This document shows positions 14,409 to 21,275 of a stretch of DNA of 26,967 nt, one piece after another (the stretch's first letter is position 1; each line of letters opens with the position of its first letter). The stretch covers positions 1 through 26,967 of the forward strand of contig JAQBGG010000074.1 of NCBI GenBank assembly GCA_032122625.1, read 5' to 3'. Source of the DNA: CAXMST01 sp032122625 (lineage in GTDB: Bacteria > Actinomycetota > Thermoleophilia > Solirubrobacterales > 70-9). Position numbers and translations under genes: made by a program. Under the pieces are notes generated by a model. The model was given only the letters and a program-made list of their open reading frames with translations. It searched no databases and had not been told where the DNA came from.

Positions 14409-16493
14409 GTGTCGCACAAGCCGGCTGATCGGATCCGCAACGTGGCCCTGATCGGACATCGTGGCTGCGGCAAAACGTCGGTCTGCGAAGCGCTGCTGTT
14501 CGAGGCCGGCGCGATCAACAGACTCGGCCGCGTCGATGACGGCACCACCGTCGCCGATTTCGAGGAGGACGAGCAGGCTCGCGGCATGTCGATCGGGGCC
14601 GCGGTCTGCGCCTTCGAGTACGGAGACCGCAAGCTGAACGTGATTGACGCGCCGGGCGAGCCCAGCTTTGTCGCTGAGGCGCTGAACGCACTCTCGGTCG
14701 CCGACTCGGCGGTCGTCGTCGTCAGCGCCGTCCAGGGAGTCGAGGTCGGAACCGAGCGGTTCTGGGAGCGGGCCGCGGCGGCCGGGCTACCGCGACTTAT
14801 CTTCATCAATATGCTCGACCGCGAGCGGGCCGACTTTTTCGCCACGCTCGACTCCCTGAAGTCCGCTTTCGGCCCTCACGTGGTCGCGACCGAGATCCCG
14901 ATCGGTGCCGAACACGAGGTCAGCGGAGTGGTCGACCTGATCGACATGAAGGCCTTCGTCCACGAGGGCCCCGGCCGCAGCAACTTCACCGAGACCGAGA
15001 TCCCCGAAGAGCTGCGGGAGCGGGCCGAGGAGTTCCGCGAGAGGCTGATGGACGAGGTCGCCGAGAACTCTGACGAGCTGATGGAGCGCTACCTCGAGGG
15101 TGAGGAGATCTCCCACACCGAGATCGTCACCGCGCTCAAGCGTGGGGTCACCGAGGGCCACCTGTTCCCGGTGACCAGCGGCGTCGCAACGCAGAACCTA
15201 GCGATCACGAGGCTGCTGGAGGCGATCGTCGAAGACCTTCCCTCGCCGGCTATGCGCGGGCCCAGGGCGCTGCTTGACGGTGACGGCGAACCGCTCGCGA
15301 TCGAGCCCGACGAGGACGGTGAGCTGATCGCTCACGTCTTCCGCACCACCGCCGATCCCTACGCGGGCCGGCTCAACCTGGTTCGGGTCCTGCAGGGAAC
15401 GCTGGCGGCCGACAGCCACGTCGAGAACGTCAGCGCCGGCGTTCGCGAGCGGGTCGCGAGCCTCGGGGAGCCGTGCGGCAAGGAGGTCCGCCCGGTTGAC
15501 GACCTCGGCGCCGGCGACATCGGCGTCGTGCCGAAGCTGAAGAGCACACGCGCCGGGGAGCTGCTCTGCTCGGCGCCGCGCCGGCTCGCGGTGCCCGCAC
15601 TCGAGTTGCCCTCCCCGGTGATGGCCTTTGCCTTCGAACCCAAGACCAAGGGTGATGAGGACAAGGCAGCGAATGCGATCCGTCGCCTGCGCGAGGAGGA
15701 CCCGACGCTTGACGTGCACCGCGACCCCCAGACCGGCGAGCAGATCATCGCCGGGCTGACCCAGATCCACGTCGAGGTCATCGTCGATCGGATGAAGCGT
15801 CGCTACGGCGCAGAGATCGAGCTGCACCCGCCGCGGGTTCCCTATGTGGAGGCGATCCGCCGTCCGGCCGAGGCTCACGCCCGCTACAAGAAGCAGACCG
15901 GAGGACGCGGTCAGTTCGCCGACTGCAAGCTGCAGATCAGCCCCGGGGAGCCGGGGAGCGGATTGACGTTCGTCAACGCGATCAAGGGCGGGGTGATACC
16001 GACCGGCTTCGTCCCAGCGGTCCAAAAGGGCGTCGCGGAGGCGATGCAGCACGGCACCCTGGCCGGCTACCCGATCAAGGACGTCGAGGTGCGTCTCTTC
16101 GACGGCCAGCATCATGCCGTTGACTCATCCGAGATGGCCTTCAAGATCTGCGCCTCGATGGCTTTCAAACAGGCGATGGCCGACGCTGAGCCGGTCCTGC
16201 GTGAGCCGATCGTGAGCTTGAGGATCGCCGTCCCGGAGGAATCGGTCGGCGACGTGATTGGCGATCTCAGCTCACGCCGTGGGCATCCGCTCGGGATGGA
16301 GCCGAAGGCGTCGGTGACCGAGATCCGCGCCGAGGTCCCGATGGCCGAGGTGCTCGATTACGCCCCCGACCTGCGAGCGATGACCAGCGGCCGCGGCGAG
16401 TACTCGCTCGAGTTCGTGCGCTACGAGGAGGTCCCGGCGCAACTCGTCTCAAAGGTTGTCGATGCCGCCGGGGGCGCGGAGTCCGCGGCTTAG
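14409..16493 (+). CDS. Elongation factor G-like protein (EF-G2/FusA2 type)
   Basis: 694 residues, with full EF-G domain order: GTPase domain (about 1-270), domain II, and domains III-V (RYKKQTGGRGQFADCK about 495-510, then the C-terminal ferredoxin-like domain). The P-loop GHRGCGKT (16-23) is intact. The switch II motif is DAPGE (80-84) instead of DTPGH, replacing the catalytic His of EF-G by Glu. The base-recognition motif is NMLD (134-137) instead of NKMD. It is therefore probably not the housekeeping factor but an EF-G2-type paralogue with weak or altered GTPase. Mycobacterial EF-G2 is reported to lack ribosome-dependent GTPase activity. It sits between the storage-lipid synthase and the response regulator. 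Confidence 0.9.
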   Translation: MSHKPADRIRNVALIGHRGCGKTSVCEALLFEAGAINRLGRVDDGTTVADFEEDEQARGMSIGAAVCAFEYGDRKLNVIDAPGEPSFVAEALNALSVADSAVVVVSAVQGVEVGTERFWERAAAAGLPRLIFINMLDRERADFFATLDSLKSAFGPHVVATEIPIGAEHEVSGVVDLIDMKAFVHEGPGRSNFTETEIPEELRERAEEFRERLMDEVAENSDELMERYLEGEEISHTEIVTALKRGVTEGHLFPVTSGVATQNLAITRLLEAIVEDLPSPAMRGPRALLDGDGEPLAIEPDEDGELIAHVFRTTADPYAGRLNLVRVLQGTLAADSHVENVSAGVRERVASLGEPCGKEVRPVDDLGAGDIGVVPKLKSTRAGELLCSAPRRLAVPALELPSPVMAFAFEPKTKGDEDKAANAIRRLREEDPTLDVHRDPQTGEQIIAGLTQIHVEVIVDRMKRRYGAEIELHPPRVPYVEAIRRPAEAHARYKKQTGGRGQFADCKLQISPGEPGSGLTFVNAIKGGVIPTGFVPAVQKGVAEAMQHGTLAGYPIKDVEVRLFDGQHHAVDSSEMAFKICASMAFKQAMADAEPVLREPIVSLRIAVPEESVGDVIGDLSSRRGHPLGMEPKASVTEIRAEVPMAEVLDYAPDLRAMTSGRGEYSLEFVRYEEVPAQLVSKVVDAAGGAESAA

Positions 16494-16518
16494 ATGAGCG
16501 ATGATCTAGATGAGTGAT
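16491..16518 (+). repeat. Short direct repeat at the EF-G-like/response regulator junction
   Basis: TAGATGAGCGAT (16491-16502) and TAGATGAGTGAT (16507-16518) are near-identical copies 16 bp apart. The first holds the stop codon of the EF-G-like gene and an extra ATG at 16494. The second holds the response regulator ATG at 16510. The first ATG opens a seven-codon frame ending in TGA at 16515, overlapping the regulator start. Confidence 0.6.
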
Positions 16519-17163
16519 CCGGTGATCGACATCGTGCTGGCCGACGACCACACCGTGGTCCGCAGCGGGCTGCGGCTCGTGCTCGAGTCCGAGGCAGACC
16601 TAGAGGTGGTTGCGGAGGCCGAGGATGTCGACGCCACCGTCCGCAAGGTGATGGGCTACAAGCCGTCGGTGCTCGTGCTCGACATCAACATGGGCGGACG
16701 ATCCAGCCTCGACTCGATCGCGGAGATGCGCGCGGCCTCACCCGACACGGAGATCGTCGTCTTGACGATGCAGGCCGAGACCGAGTACGCACGGGAGGCG
16801 CTGCGCTCCGGGGCGAAGGGCTATCTGCTCAAGGAGGCCGCCGACACCGAGTTGGTCGAGGCGGTCAGGTCGGCGGCGGCCGGTCATAGCTACGTCCAGC
16901 CCGCGATCGGCGCCCGGCTTGCCGCCGAGGCGCCCGGGGTGTGGCCACCGGACGGGCTGACCGAGCGTGAGGCCGAGGTGCTGCGCCTGATCGCCCTCGG
17001 GCACACCAACAAGGAGATCGGCGACCAGCTCTTTCTCAGCGTGCGGACGGTTGAATCCCACCGGGCGAGGATCCAGCAGAAGCTCGGCATCCAGAGCCGA
17101 GCGGAGCTGGTCGCCTACGCACTCGAACGGCGGATGATCGGCCGCGCCGCCACCGACTCCTAG
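16510..17163 (+). CDS. NarL/LuxR-family (DosR-like) response regulator
   Basis: 217 residues. The receiver domain (about 5-125) has acidic pair D12-D13, phospho-acceptor D58 (VLVLDINMGG), T86 and K108. The LuxR-type helix-turn-helix (about 149-213) shows LTEREAEVLRLIALGHTNKEIGDQLFLSVRTVESHRARIQQKLG. All phosphotransfer residues are intact, so it should be a DNA-binding activator controlled by a histidine kinase. ATG 16510 lies 16 nt after the EF-G-like stop and lacks a clear Shine-Dalgarno, so translation may be coupled. It converges with the GAF histidine kinase gene 17 nt downstream, the most likely partner. DosR-like by architecture and company; orthology is not proven. Confidence 0.93.
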   Translation: MSDPVIDIVLADDHTVVRSGLRLVLESEADLEVVAEAEDVDATVRKVMGYKPSVLVLDINMGGRSSLDSIAEMRAASPDTEIVVLTMQAETEYAREALRSGAKGYLLKEAADTELVEAVRSAAAGHSYVQPAIGARLAAEAPGVWPPDGLTEREAEVLRLIALGHTNKEIGDQLFLSVRTVESHRARIQQKLGIQSRAELVAYALERRMIGRAATDS

Positions 17164-17180
17164 ACGACCGGGGGAGGACC

Positions 17181-18326
17181 TCAGCGGATCGGTATCTGGA
17201 GGCGAATCGTTGACCCGGCGCCGGAAGCGGATTCGATCGACAGCGTGCCGCCTGCAAGCGCGGCCCGCTCCTGCATGCCGACGATGCCGAAGCCGAGCTC
17301 GGCCCGCTCGAAGTCGAAGCCACAACCATCATCGCGCACGCGCAACTCGGCCCCGGCCCGCTCAGCGACGCGTTCGAGCTCAACGTTGATCGCGCCGGCG
17401 CCGCCGTGGCGGATCGCATTGGTGATCGCCTCCTGGGCGACCCGGTAGATCGCGATCTGGGGCGGCAACTCGAGGCGCTCGCCCTCCGAGGGCGTGCAGG
17501 TGACCTCGACGCGGACGCCTTGAAACCGGCTCTCGACCCGCGCGGCGAGACCCCCGAGTGCGGCCTCGATCCCGAGTTGGTCGAGAGAATCCGGACGGAG
17601 ATCAGAAATCAGGCGGCGCAGCGAGGCGATCTCGAGGTCGATCTGTTCGAGCGAACGATCGACGGCGCCCTCGAGGCCGCCCGGTCCGCCGCGACGCGCG
17701 GTCGCCAGGATCAGACGTATTGCCGCCAGGCCCTGCAGCGTCTCGTCGTGCAACTCCCGAGCCCACTGCAGCCGCTCCTGCTCGGCTGCTTCCATCGAAA
17801 ACCGCAGCCGATCGGCGGCGATCGACCGAGCGTTGCCGATCGCGATCGCGGCCCATTCGGCGAGTACGATTGCGGCTTCCTGATCGTCGCGGTTGAACTC
17901 CTCGCCGCCCGCCTTCTCGGTCAGGTAGAGGTTCCCCCAGGGCTCGCCGCGGATCGTGATCGGGACGCCGAGAAAGGTCTTCATTGGAGGGTGTCCGGGC
18001 GGAAACCCGTAGGAGCGGGGATCGGCGCCAACGTCCGCCAGCCGCAGCGGCCGTGGATCCTCGATCAGGATTCCCAGCGCGCCTTTCCCCGTTGGCAGGT
18101 CGCCGATTCGCTTCCGCGTCCGCTCATCGATTCCGGTCTGAATAAAGCTCTCGAGCCCGGATCGGTCGGCGTTGAGGACGCCGAGCGCCGCATAGCGGGC
18201 GCCCGTGATCTCGATCGCCGCCTCGAGCACGTTGGCGAGCACGCGATCTAACTCGAGATCGGAGACGAGTCCCCGACCGGCGACCAACAACCGGCGGAGG
18301 GCCTTTTCGTCGAGCCCATGCTGCAC
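17181..18326 (-). CDS. GAF-domain sensor histidine kinase (NarL/DosS-type)
   Basis: 381 residues, cytosolic, no membrane segment. A GAF domain (about 20-168) contains IGDLPTGKGALGILIEDPRPLRL and GFPPGHPPMKTFLGVP, a signature I associate with the first GAF of mycobacterial DosS/DosT. The HisKA_3 box is RELHDETLQGL with phospho-acceptor H193. The ATPase domain has N303 (QEAITNAIRHG), DDGCGF (332-337) and GFGIVGMQERA (345-355). H112 is the only His in the GAF domain, so heme binding like DosS is uncertain. It has one GAF where DosS has two. The start is GTG 18326, with TAGGCT 6 nt upstream. It converges with the NarL-type regulator and diverges from a receiver-only gene. Confidence 0.92.
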   Translation of the reverse strand: MQHGLDEKALRRLLVAGRGLVSDLELDRVLANVLEAAIEITGARYAALGVLNADRSGLESFIQTGIDERTRKRIGDLPTGKGALGILIEDPRPLRLADVGADPRSYGFPPGHPPMKTFLGVPITIRGEPWGNLYLTEKAGGEEFNRDDQEAAIVLAEWAAIAIGNARSIAADRLRFSMEAAEQERLQWARELHDETLQGLAAIRLILATARRGGPGGLEGAVDRSLEQIDLEIASLRRLISDLRPDSLDQLGIEAALGGLAARVESRFQGVRVEVTCTPSEGERLELPPQIAIYRVAQEAITNAIRHGGAGAINVELERVAERAGAELRVRDDGCGFDFERAELGFGIVGMQERAALAGGTLSIESASGAGSTIRLQIPIR

Positions 18327-18332
18327 GGGCCC

Positions 18333-18338
18333 AGCCTA
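18333..18338 (-). promoter_or_regulatory. Candidate -10 element of the histidine kinase gene (leaderless-type)
   Basis: TAGGCT on the minus strand ends 6 nt before GTG 18326, with no Shine-Dalgarno between. Confidence 0.5.
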
Positions 18339-18398
18339 GCCTTCGGAGAGCCCTGCTGCTGGTGCCTTAGGTAATTATCCGGTGCGATCGGCGGGATC

Positions 18399-18415
18399 GG
18401 GCGGATGCATCGCCC
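18399..18415. promoter_or_regulatory. Near-perfect palindrome between kinase and receiver genes
   Basis: GGGCG and CGCCC arms flank an ATGCAT core; removing one extra G would give a perfect 16-bp palindrome. It lies 12 bp upstream of the TAGTTT element of the receiver gene, overlapping where a -35 would be. This makes it a candidate operator for that promoter or for both divergent genes. Confidence 0.35.
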
Positions 18416-18427
18416 CTCCTCCCCGCC

Positions 18428-18433
18428 TAGTTT
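18428..18433 (+). promoter_or_regulatory. Candidate -10 element of the receiver-only gene (leaderless-type)
   Basis: TAGTTT ends exactly 6 nt before GTG 18440, and no Shine-Dalgarno is visible. Confidence 0.5.
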
Positions 18434-18439
18434 GGCCTT

Positions 18440-18892
18440 GTGATCGGGTGTGATCCCAACGTGGCACGGGTTGCGCTGGTGGATGACCACCGGCCCGTTC
18501 GCGAGGCCATTCGCGAACTGCTCGCCGCGGAGCGAGGCCTGTGCGTGGTCGGCGAGGCGGAGACGACGGCGGAGGCGGTGGAGCTGGTGCGAAGCGCCGA
18601 CCCCGACGTACTGCTTCTCGACCCGGCGCTACGCGACGGGCTGTCGCTGGCGACGATCCGAGCGCTCCTCGAGCTGCGGCCCGACCTGCCGATCGTGGTC
18701 GTGACAATGCAGGACGAGCCCGGGCTGCGGGCCGGCTCACTGGCCGCGGGCGCCGCGGCGTTCGTGCTCAAGGACGCGATGCCGGCCGAGCTCGTCGCGG
18801 CAACCAGGACTGCGGCCGATCGTGGCTCGGCGCAAAGGAACCGGGACAAAAGCCCGCAGTCTGAGATGGCCCCAACTAGGCGCCGCGGGTGA
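18440..18892 (+). CDS. Single-domain response regulator (receiver only)
   Basis: 150 residues. Receiver fold with acidic pair D15-D16 (VALVDDHRPVREAI), phospho-acceptor D61 (VLLLDPAL), T89 and K111 (AFVLKDAMPAEL). All catalytic residues are kept. The receiver ends near residue 128, and the remaining 20 residues are a basic/polar tail without a helix-turn-helix. It resembles the receivers of NarL-type regulators, so it may be one that lost its DNA-binding domain. It could act as phosphate sink or competitor for the adjacent kinase. GTG 18440 follows a TAGTTT element; GTG 18461 is an alternative start. The 3' end overlaps the convergent USP gene by 17 bp. Confidence 0.85.
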   Translation: MIGCDPNVARVALVDDHRPVREAIRELLAAERGLCVVGEAETTAEAVELVRSADPDVLLLDPALRDGLSLATIRALLELRPDLPIVVVTMQDEPGLRAGSLAAGAAAFVLKDAMPAELVAATRTAADRGSAQRNRDKSPQSEMAPTRRRG

Positions 18893-19802
18893 CGATCACC
18901 GGGCACTGCGCCACCCGGATCAACCCGATCGAGACGCTGCCGAGCAGAACTCGCCGGAGCGCGCCGTAGCCGCGTGAGCCAACCACCAGCAGATCCAGCG
19001 AACGGGTCCTGTCCCGCAGCGTCGCGACGGGATCGCCATGAACGATCTCGACCGTCGACCGTAGCGCGGCCGGCAGCTCTTCCAGCTCGCGCTCGACGGC
19101 CTCCCGGACCTGCTCGGCTCGCCTGTCGCGCAAGCCCTGTCCCGAGAGCGCGTCGAGCGCCTCCCCGAGCACCCGTGCCTCCGCGTGCGAGTCGGGGTCG
19201 ACGACACCGATCAGCCGAAGCTCCGCATCGTGATCAAGAGCCAACTCGGCCGCGGCCCGGACCGCCAGCGACGACGCCTCCGAGCCGTCGTAGCCGACTC
19301 CGATCGTCCGGATCGGACCCCGATCGAGGCCGGCGAACCCACGCGGGGCCAATGCGACGGGGCAGGGAGAGCCGTTCAGGAGTCGGTCAGCCGTGGCTCC
19401 CACCGCCAGGCGCCCCAGCTTGCCGCGATGGGTCGGACCGAGCACCAGCATGTCGGCTTCCTCCCTTTCGCAGAGCCAGGTCAACGCCCGCGCCGTCGAG
19501 TCGTCGAGGATCGCCTCCCTCTCCACGTCGAGTCCCGGCAGCAGCGGTAGGGCACGATCCGCCAGCGCCTCCAACCCCTGGCGCTCGAGATCGGAGCAGA
19601 CGTCCTGCCAGGTCCGGGCACCCGCTGCAGCCTTGAGCGGTGGATCACCGACCACTCGTGGTGGCAGCGGCATGATGATCGTCGCCAGAACCGCTGCCTT
19701 CCTGTTCGCGATCAGCGCCGCGAGGGCGGCAGCATCCTCGCCGCCGGGGCGGGCGTCGAAGCCGACGACGATGCGGGGCCGCTTCGGAGCGTCGTTGATC
19801 AC
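18876..19802 (-). CDS. Universal stress protein, tandem two-domain type (second copy)
   Basis: 308 residues with two Usp domains (about 9-152 and 160-306). Both ATP-binding signatures are present: GPTHRGKLGRLAVGATADR and GSRGYGALRRVLLGSVSIG. It shares the architecture and several motifs (THRGxLGR, DRLLNG, GSRGYG) with the USP at 6097-6975, so the two are paralogues. ATG 19802 overlaps the upstream glycosyltransferase stop by 4 nt (ATGA), giving translational coupling in the flavoprotein-TreT-USP operon. It converges on and overlaps the receiver-only gene at its 3' end. Confidence 0.92.
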   Translation of the reverse strand: MINDAPKRPRIVVGFDARPGGEDAAALAALIANRKAAVLATIIMPLPPRVVGDPPLKAAAGARTWQDVCSDLERQGLEALADRALPLLPGLDVEREAILDDSTARALTWLCEREEADMLVLGPTHRGKLGRLAVGATADRLLNGSPCPVALAPRGFAGLDRGPIRTIGVGYDGSEASSLAVRAAAELALDHDAELRLIGVVDPDSHAEARVLGEALDALSGQGLRDRRAEQVREAVERELEELPAALRSTVEIVHGDPVATLRDRTRSLDLLVVGSRGYGALRRVLLGSVSIGLIRVAQCPVIVTRGA

Positions 19803-21235
19803 GTCTCGGCGGCGGAGCCGGGCGCCGGTTGCTCCGCCAGCAGGGCCGCGAGCAGGCGGACATAGTCCATCAGGTGCCGTGTGCCGAGGAACTTTTCGCG
19901 GACACGCTCACGACCCGCGGCGCCCATCTTGGCCGCCAGCGACGGATCGCCGAGCAACTCCCCGGCAGCGCGGCCGAAGGCCTCGAGATCGGTGGGGTCG
20001 ACCAGCCGCCCCGTGAGCCCATCGACGACCTGCTCGTTCAGCCCCCCGACGGCACCGGCGACAACCGGGCGGGACTTCCACATCGCCTCGGTTGCCGTCA
20101 GCCCGAAGCCCTCGGCAAGGCTCTTCTGTGCGATCACCGTCGAGCGTCGCTGGATCGCGTTGACCATGGCGGCATTCTCGTCGATGTCATCCATCGGCAG
20201 ACTGACGAGATGGACGCGGACGCGGGCGCGGGCGTCAAGCCGGAGCCGAGCCTCTCGCACCGCCTGGAAGACCGCGGCCCCCTCAGGATCGTCGGACACC
20301 CCGTCGGCGACCGGGCCGACAAGCAGCAGGTGGGCCTCGTCGGGTCCGCCGTATTCTACAAAGCCCCTCAGGACCCCGACGGGGTCCTTGAGGCCGTCCC
20401 AGCGCGAGACCTGGGTCAGCACCGGCACGTTCGGCGGCAATGGCCCATCCTGCTCGATCCGAGCCCGGCGGTCGACGCGGGTGACGGTCCCATCGAGGCG
20501 CCTGAAGATGGCCGGTTCCCCGCCGTTGGGAGTCAACCCGATGCGGTCGAGGATCGCCGTCACCGTAGCGGGCGGAAGGTCCTCGTTCTTCGGCGAGAAG
20601 GCATCGATCGAGGGGGTTATCACCGCAGCCTTGCGTGAGTCGAGGCCCTCCCATATGTACTCCGGCCGGGAAAAGACGTAGCTGTGAGCCGGCTCGATCA
20701 GGGGACGCAGTAACGACCAGGCTCCGCGCATCGTCTCGTTCGGGTGATCGCCTCCGATGTGGCAGCGCCAGATCACGATCGCCCCCGCCTCGACCATCCG
20801 CTCGACGAGGCCGGCGGTCTGGGGGTCATGCAGGTAGACGACATCACCGGGCCTGACCAACTCAGCGAGTTCCTCGGCATTGCGATCCGCCACATCCCGG
20901 TAGACGGCCAGCTCGGAGGCATCCAGGCCGCCCTCTCCACCGTCGAGCCCGTGCAGTTGGTTGTGGAGCCGTTTGGTGACCTCGAAGAAGCGAGCTTCGC
21001 CGGCCATCACACTCCAGCGGACGTCCACCCCGGCCCCGCGAGCGTAGGCCAAGAGCGAGTGCAGTAGCTCAGCCACTCCGCCGCCGGCGGCCGTCGAGTT
21101 GATGTGCCAGATCGCCCGCCCGGCGAGCAACGAGCGCGCCCTGATGATCGCCTCCTCGACCTCGGCGTATTCGGGCCCGAGGACCTCCCGGAAGCGCTCC
21201 GGGGGGAGTGGTGAAATCGGAATGTGCGTGAGCAT
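19799..21235 (-). CDS. treT: TreT-like trehalose synthase (GT4 glycosyltransferase)
   Basis: 478 residues. GT-B fold glycosyltransferase of family GT4 similar to trehalose glycosyltransferring synthase, which makes trehalose from NDP-glucose and glucose. Visible motifs: IWHINSTAAGGGVAELLHSLL (about 42-62), VVYLHDPQTAGL (about 132-143), WRCHIGGDHPN (about 156-166), VSRWDGLKDPVGVLRGF (about 279-295) and the GT4 nucleotide-sugar motif SLAEGFGLTATEAMWKSRPV (about 374-393). Trehalose would fit desiccation and stress protection. The start ATG 21235 has AGAGGA 8 nt upstream. It lies 40 nt after the flavoprotein gene and overlaps the USP gene. Substrate specificity rests on overall resemblance; a related retaining glucosyltransferase is possible. 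Confidence 0.78.
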   Translation of the reverse strand: MLTHIPISPLPPERFREVLGPEYAEVEEAIIRARSLLAGRAIWHINSTAAGGGVAELLHSLLAYARGAGVDVRWSVMAGEARFFEVTKRLHNQLHGLDGGEGGLDASELAVYRDVADRNAEELAELVRPGDVVYLHDPQTAGLVERMVEAGAIVIWRCHIGGDHPNETMRGAWSLLRPLIEPAHSYVFSRPEYIWEGLDSRKAAVITPSIDAFSPKNEDLPPATVTAILDRIGLTPNGGEPAIFRRLDGTVTRVDRRARIEQDGPLPPNVPVLTQVSRWDGLKDPVGVLRGFVEYGGPDEAHLLLVGPVADGVSDDPEGAAVFQAVREARLRLDARARVRVHLVSLPMDDIDENAAMVNAIQRRSTVIAQKSLAEGFGLTATEAMWKSRPVVAGAVGGLNEQVVDGLTGRLVDPTDLEAFGRAAGELLGDPSLAAKMGAAGRERVREKFLGTRHLMDYVRLLAALLAEQPAPGSAAET

Positions 21236-21275
21236 GGCTGGCGTCCTCTGAAGCGTGGCTGGCTCTGCCTTGGCC

